Below are positions 6,313-8,124 of a stretch of DNA of 8,124 nucleotides, piece by piece. The position numbers and the translations under genes are program-made. The stretch covers positions 1 through 8,124 of the forward strand of contig JAITDQ010000331.1 in assembly GCA_031282485.1 (NCBI GenBank), read 5' to 3'. The number at the start of each line of letters is the position of its first letter. Position 1 is the stretch's first letter. Below the pieces are notes generated by a model. The model saw only the letters and a program-made list of their open reading frames with translations. It was not told the origin of the DNA and made no database searches. This stretch comes from Tannerella sp. (lineage in GTDB: Bacteria > Bacteroidota > Bacteroidia > Bacteroidales > Tannerellaceae).

Positions 6313-8052
6313 TTATTTGTCTTTTACTTTTTTCCACGTATCTCTCAGCGATACCGTACGGTTGAAAACCGGTTTGCCGTCTGTACTGTCCGGGTCGACA
6401 TTGAAATATCCGATGCGCTGGAACTGAAACCGGTCATAAGGTTTCGCATGTTTAAGTTCCTCTTCAACAAAGCAGTTTGTAAGGATTTTCAAAGAATCGG
6501 GATTCAGCAGTTCATGGAAATCCCTGTCTTTTTCCTCCGCCGGATTTTCTACCGTGAAAAGGCGGTCGTACAGGCGAACTTCGGCCGGGACGGCATGTCT
6601 GACCGATACCCAGTGTATCGTGCCTTTCACCTTGCGGTTGCTGTCCGGCATACCGCTTTTCGTCCGCGGGTCGTATTCGGCATAAACTTCCGTAACTTCG
6701 CCGGCTTCGTTCTTTTTGCATCCCGTACATTTTATAATATAGGAACAGCGCAACCGGACTTCCTGCCCGGGCGTAAGGCGGAAATAATTTTTCGGCGCAT
6801 CTTCCATAAAATCTTCCGCTTCGATATACAGTTCGCGCGCGAAAGCTATTTTGTGCGTGCCGGCGGAAGGGTCTTCCGGGTTGTTAACCGAATCGAGCAT
6901 CTCGACCGTGTCTTCGGGATAGTTCGTCAAAATCAGTTTTATCGGATTTATCACGGCGGCAACTCTTTTTGCCGTCGCATTAAGGTCTTCCCTTACGGCA
7001 TACTCAAGCTGTGCGACATCAACAATCCCGTCGTATTTGGTATAGCCTATCATGTTGATGAAATTGCATATTGACGCCGGCGTAAAACCCCGTCGGCGAT
7101 ATCCGCATATCGTCGGCATGCGCGGGTCGTCCCAGCCGCTTACGATGTTTTCCTTTACGAGTTGCAGCAGTTTGCGTTTGCTCATCATTGTATAAGTCAG
7201 GTTCAGACGGTTAAATTCCGTCTGAACGGGACGGTAATTATCATAAATTTTATTCTTTTCGAATCCGTCGCCGGCTTTACCGACTTCTTCCGTCAGCAAA
7301 TCGATAAAATAGTCGTACAACGGACGGTGCACTTCAAATTCGAGCGTACATAACGAATGAGTGACGCCTTCGAAATAATCGCTTTGTCCGTGTGCGAAAT
7401 CATACATCGGATAAACCTTCCATGTTGTGCCCGTGCGGTGATGCGGATGTTTTATGATGCGGTAAATAATCGGGTCGCGGAAATGCATGTTGGGCGAAGT
7501 CATATCTATTTTAGCCCGGAGGGTCATGGCGCCTTCCTCAAACTCACCTTCGTTCATGCGCAGGAACAGATTCAGGTTTTCCTCAACAGGTCTGTTGCGG
7601 AAAGGGCTGTTAACGCCCGGTTGCGCAGGCGTTCCTTTCTGGGCGGCAATCAGTTCGGCGCTTTGTTCGTCCACATAAGCCTTTCCGGCCTTGATGAGCC
7701 GTATTGCAAAATCAAATAACTGCCGGAAGTAATCGGATGCATAAAAGACGTTCGCCCACTGAAATCCGAGCCATTTGATATCTTCCTGTATCGCATCCAC
7801 GTATTCGACATCCTCTTTTGTCGGGTTCGTATCGTCGAATCGCAGGTTGCATATACCGCCGTATTGTTTGGCAATGCCAAAGTCCAGGCAAATAGCCTTC
7901 GCATGTCCGATATGGAGATAACCGTTCGGTTCCGGCGGGAAGCGGGTCTGGACGCGCCCGTCGTTAAGGCCGTCCGCCAAATCGTTTTCCACCTTTTGCT
8001 CAATAAAATTTAAACTTTTCCTGTTACCTTCCTGAATAGTATTCTCTGCCAT
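6313..8052 (-). CDS. glnS: Glutamine--tRNA ligase (GlnRS)
   Basis: The 579-residue class I aminoacyl-tRNA synthetase charges tRNA-Gln with glutamine using ATP. Visible marks are FPPEPNGYLHIGHAKA with the HIGH signature at 47-50, the MSKRKL (KMSKS-type) loop at 290-295, and the C-terminal anticodon-binding barrels including KGTIHWVSVRHAVPAEVRLYDRLF, FQFQRIGYF and the ending PVFNRTVSLRDTWKKV. All closely resemble E. coli GlnRS (554 residues). No YqeY-type C-terminal fusion is present. The frame is open up to a TTG at 8106, but that codon overlaps the -33 element, so translation starts at the ATG at 8052 (MAENTIQ) or just possibly at the ATG at 8058 (MIMAEN). A cysteine cluster C436, C442, C445 (KCTGCKK) replaces non-cysteine residues of the E. 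coli protein. The presence of GlnRS means glutamine is attached directly to tRNA-Gln. Confidence 0.97.
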   Translation of the reverse strand: MAENTIQEGNRKSLNFIEQKVENDLADGLNDGRVQTRFPPEPNGYLHIGHAKAICLDFGIAKQYGGICNLRFDDTNPTKEDVEYVDAIQEDIKWLGFQWANVFYASDYFRQLFDFAIRLIKAGKAYVDEQSAELIAAQKGTPAQPGVNSPFRNRPVEENLNLFLRMNEGEFEEGAMTLRAKIDMTSPNMHFRDPIIYRIIKHPHHRTGTTWKVYPMYDFAHGQSDYFEGVTHSLCTLEFEVHRPLYDYFIDLLTEEVGKAGDGFEKNKIYDNYRPVQTEFNRLNLTYTMMSKRKLLQLVKENIVSGWDDPRMPTICGYRRRGFTPASICNFINMIGYTKYDGIVDVAQLEYAVREDLNATAKRVAAVINPIKLILTNYPEDTVEMLDSVNNPEDPSAGTHKIAFARELYIEAEDFMEDAPKNYFRLTPGQEVRLRCSYIIKCTGCKKNEAGEVTEVYAEYDPRTKSGMPDSNRKVKGTIHWVSVRHAVPAEVRLYDRLFTVENPAEEKDRDFHELLNPDSLKILTNCFVEEELKHAKPYDRFQFQRIGYFNVDPDSTDGKPVFNRTVSLRDTWKKVKDK

Positions 8053-8076
8053 AATCATAAGCTTTATTTCGGTGTG

Positions 8077-8107
8077 CAAAGATAGTGCAAGTTGAGCGCA
8101 ATACAAA
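8077..8107 (-). promoter_or_regulatory. Bacteroidota sigma promoter of glnS (TTTG-N19-TATCTTTG)
   Basis: On the minus strand a -33 element TTTG (8107-8104) is followed after 19 nt by the -7 element TATCTTTG (8084-8077). Sequence and spacing match the consensus described for Bacteroides primary-sigma promoters. Transcription would start near 8070, giving a leader of about 18 nt before the ATG at 8052, with no Shine-Dalgarno sequence (GAAATAAAGC region). This is the best promoter in the window and rules against the longer TTG start of glnS. Confidence 0.8.
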
Positions 8108-8124
8108 ATAAAAGTAAACTTTTG

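Noticed and set aside
6208..7074. A 288-codon open frame on the plus strand.
   Set aside because: It lies antisense to the unmistakable glnS gene, has no recognisable domain or promoter, and has the odd aromatic/Arg-rich composition typical of a shadow frame.

Overview
The window is a compact bacterial segment in which every supportable gene lies on the minus strand. In transcription order (right to left) they are: glutaminyl-tRNA synthetase, a tetratricopeptide-repeat (TPR) protein, a four-subunit 2-oxoacid:ferredoxin oxidoreductase (korD, korA, korB, korC) with an extra small membrane-protein gene between korA and korB, and a signal-peptide-bearing outer-membrane beta-barrel of the Bacteroidota 'putative porin' type. 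The organism is most likely an anaerobic member of Bacteroidales. The reasons are the putative-porin family, near-perfect Bacteroidota promoter motifs (TAnnTTTG at -7, and TTTG at -33 upstream of glnS), A/T-rich leaders without Shine-Dalgarno sequences, and the ferredoxin-dependent 2-oxoacid enzyme in place of a pyruvate-dehydrogenase-type complex. The species cannot be named from the sequence alone.

Right part (5163-8107): a clear promoter drives glnS, and the TPR gene follows after only 10 nt, so the two are probably co-transcribed. The TPR protein is soluble, acidic and of unknown function. Middle part (2190-5162): a 142-nt gap contains a plausible promoter and no convincing terminator. 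It leads into korD-korA-smORF-korB-korC. The gaps are tiny (1 nt between korD and korA, a 4-nt ATGA overlap between korA and the small ORF, 21 nt before korB, 26 nt before korC), which indicates one transcript. Together the four Kor subunits would interconvert a 2-oxoacid and its acyl-CoA with ferredoxin as electron carrier. The 56-residue two-helix membrane protein encoded inside the operon is the most interesting item in the window.

Left part (12-2188): the porin gene starts 15 nt after the korC stop. It also has its own perfect -7 motif only 6 nt before its ATG, which hints at an additional, leaderless transcript. Its product carries an unusual, highly charged 60-residue segment in the middle of the barrel.

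I see no tRNA or rRNA genes, insertion sequences, CRISPR arrays, phage genes or signs of recent transfer. Apart from the small membrane protein and a few local oddities, this looks like ordinary chromosomal core sequence. Three listed starts were moved inward from TTG codons to ATG codons (porin, korA, glnS).
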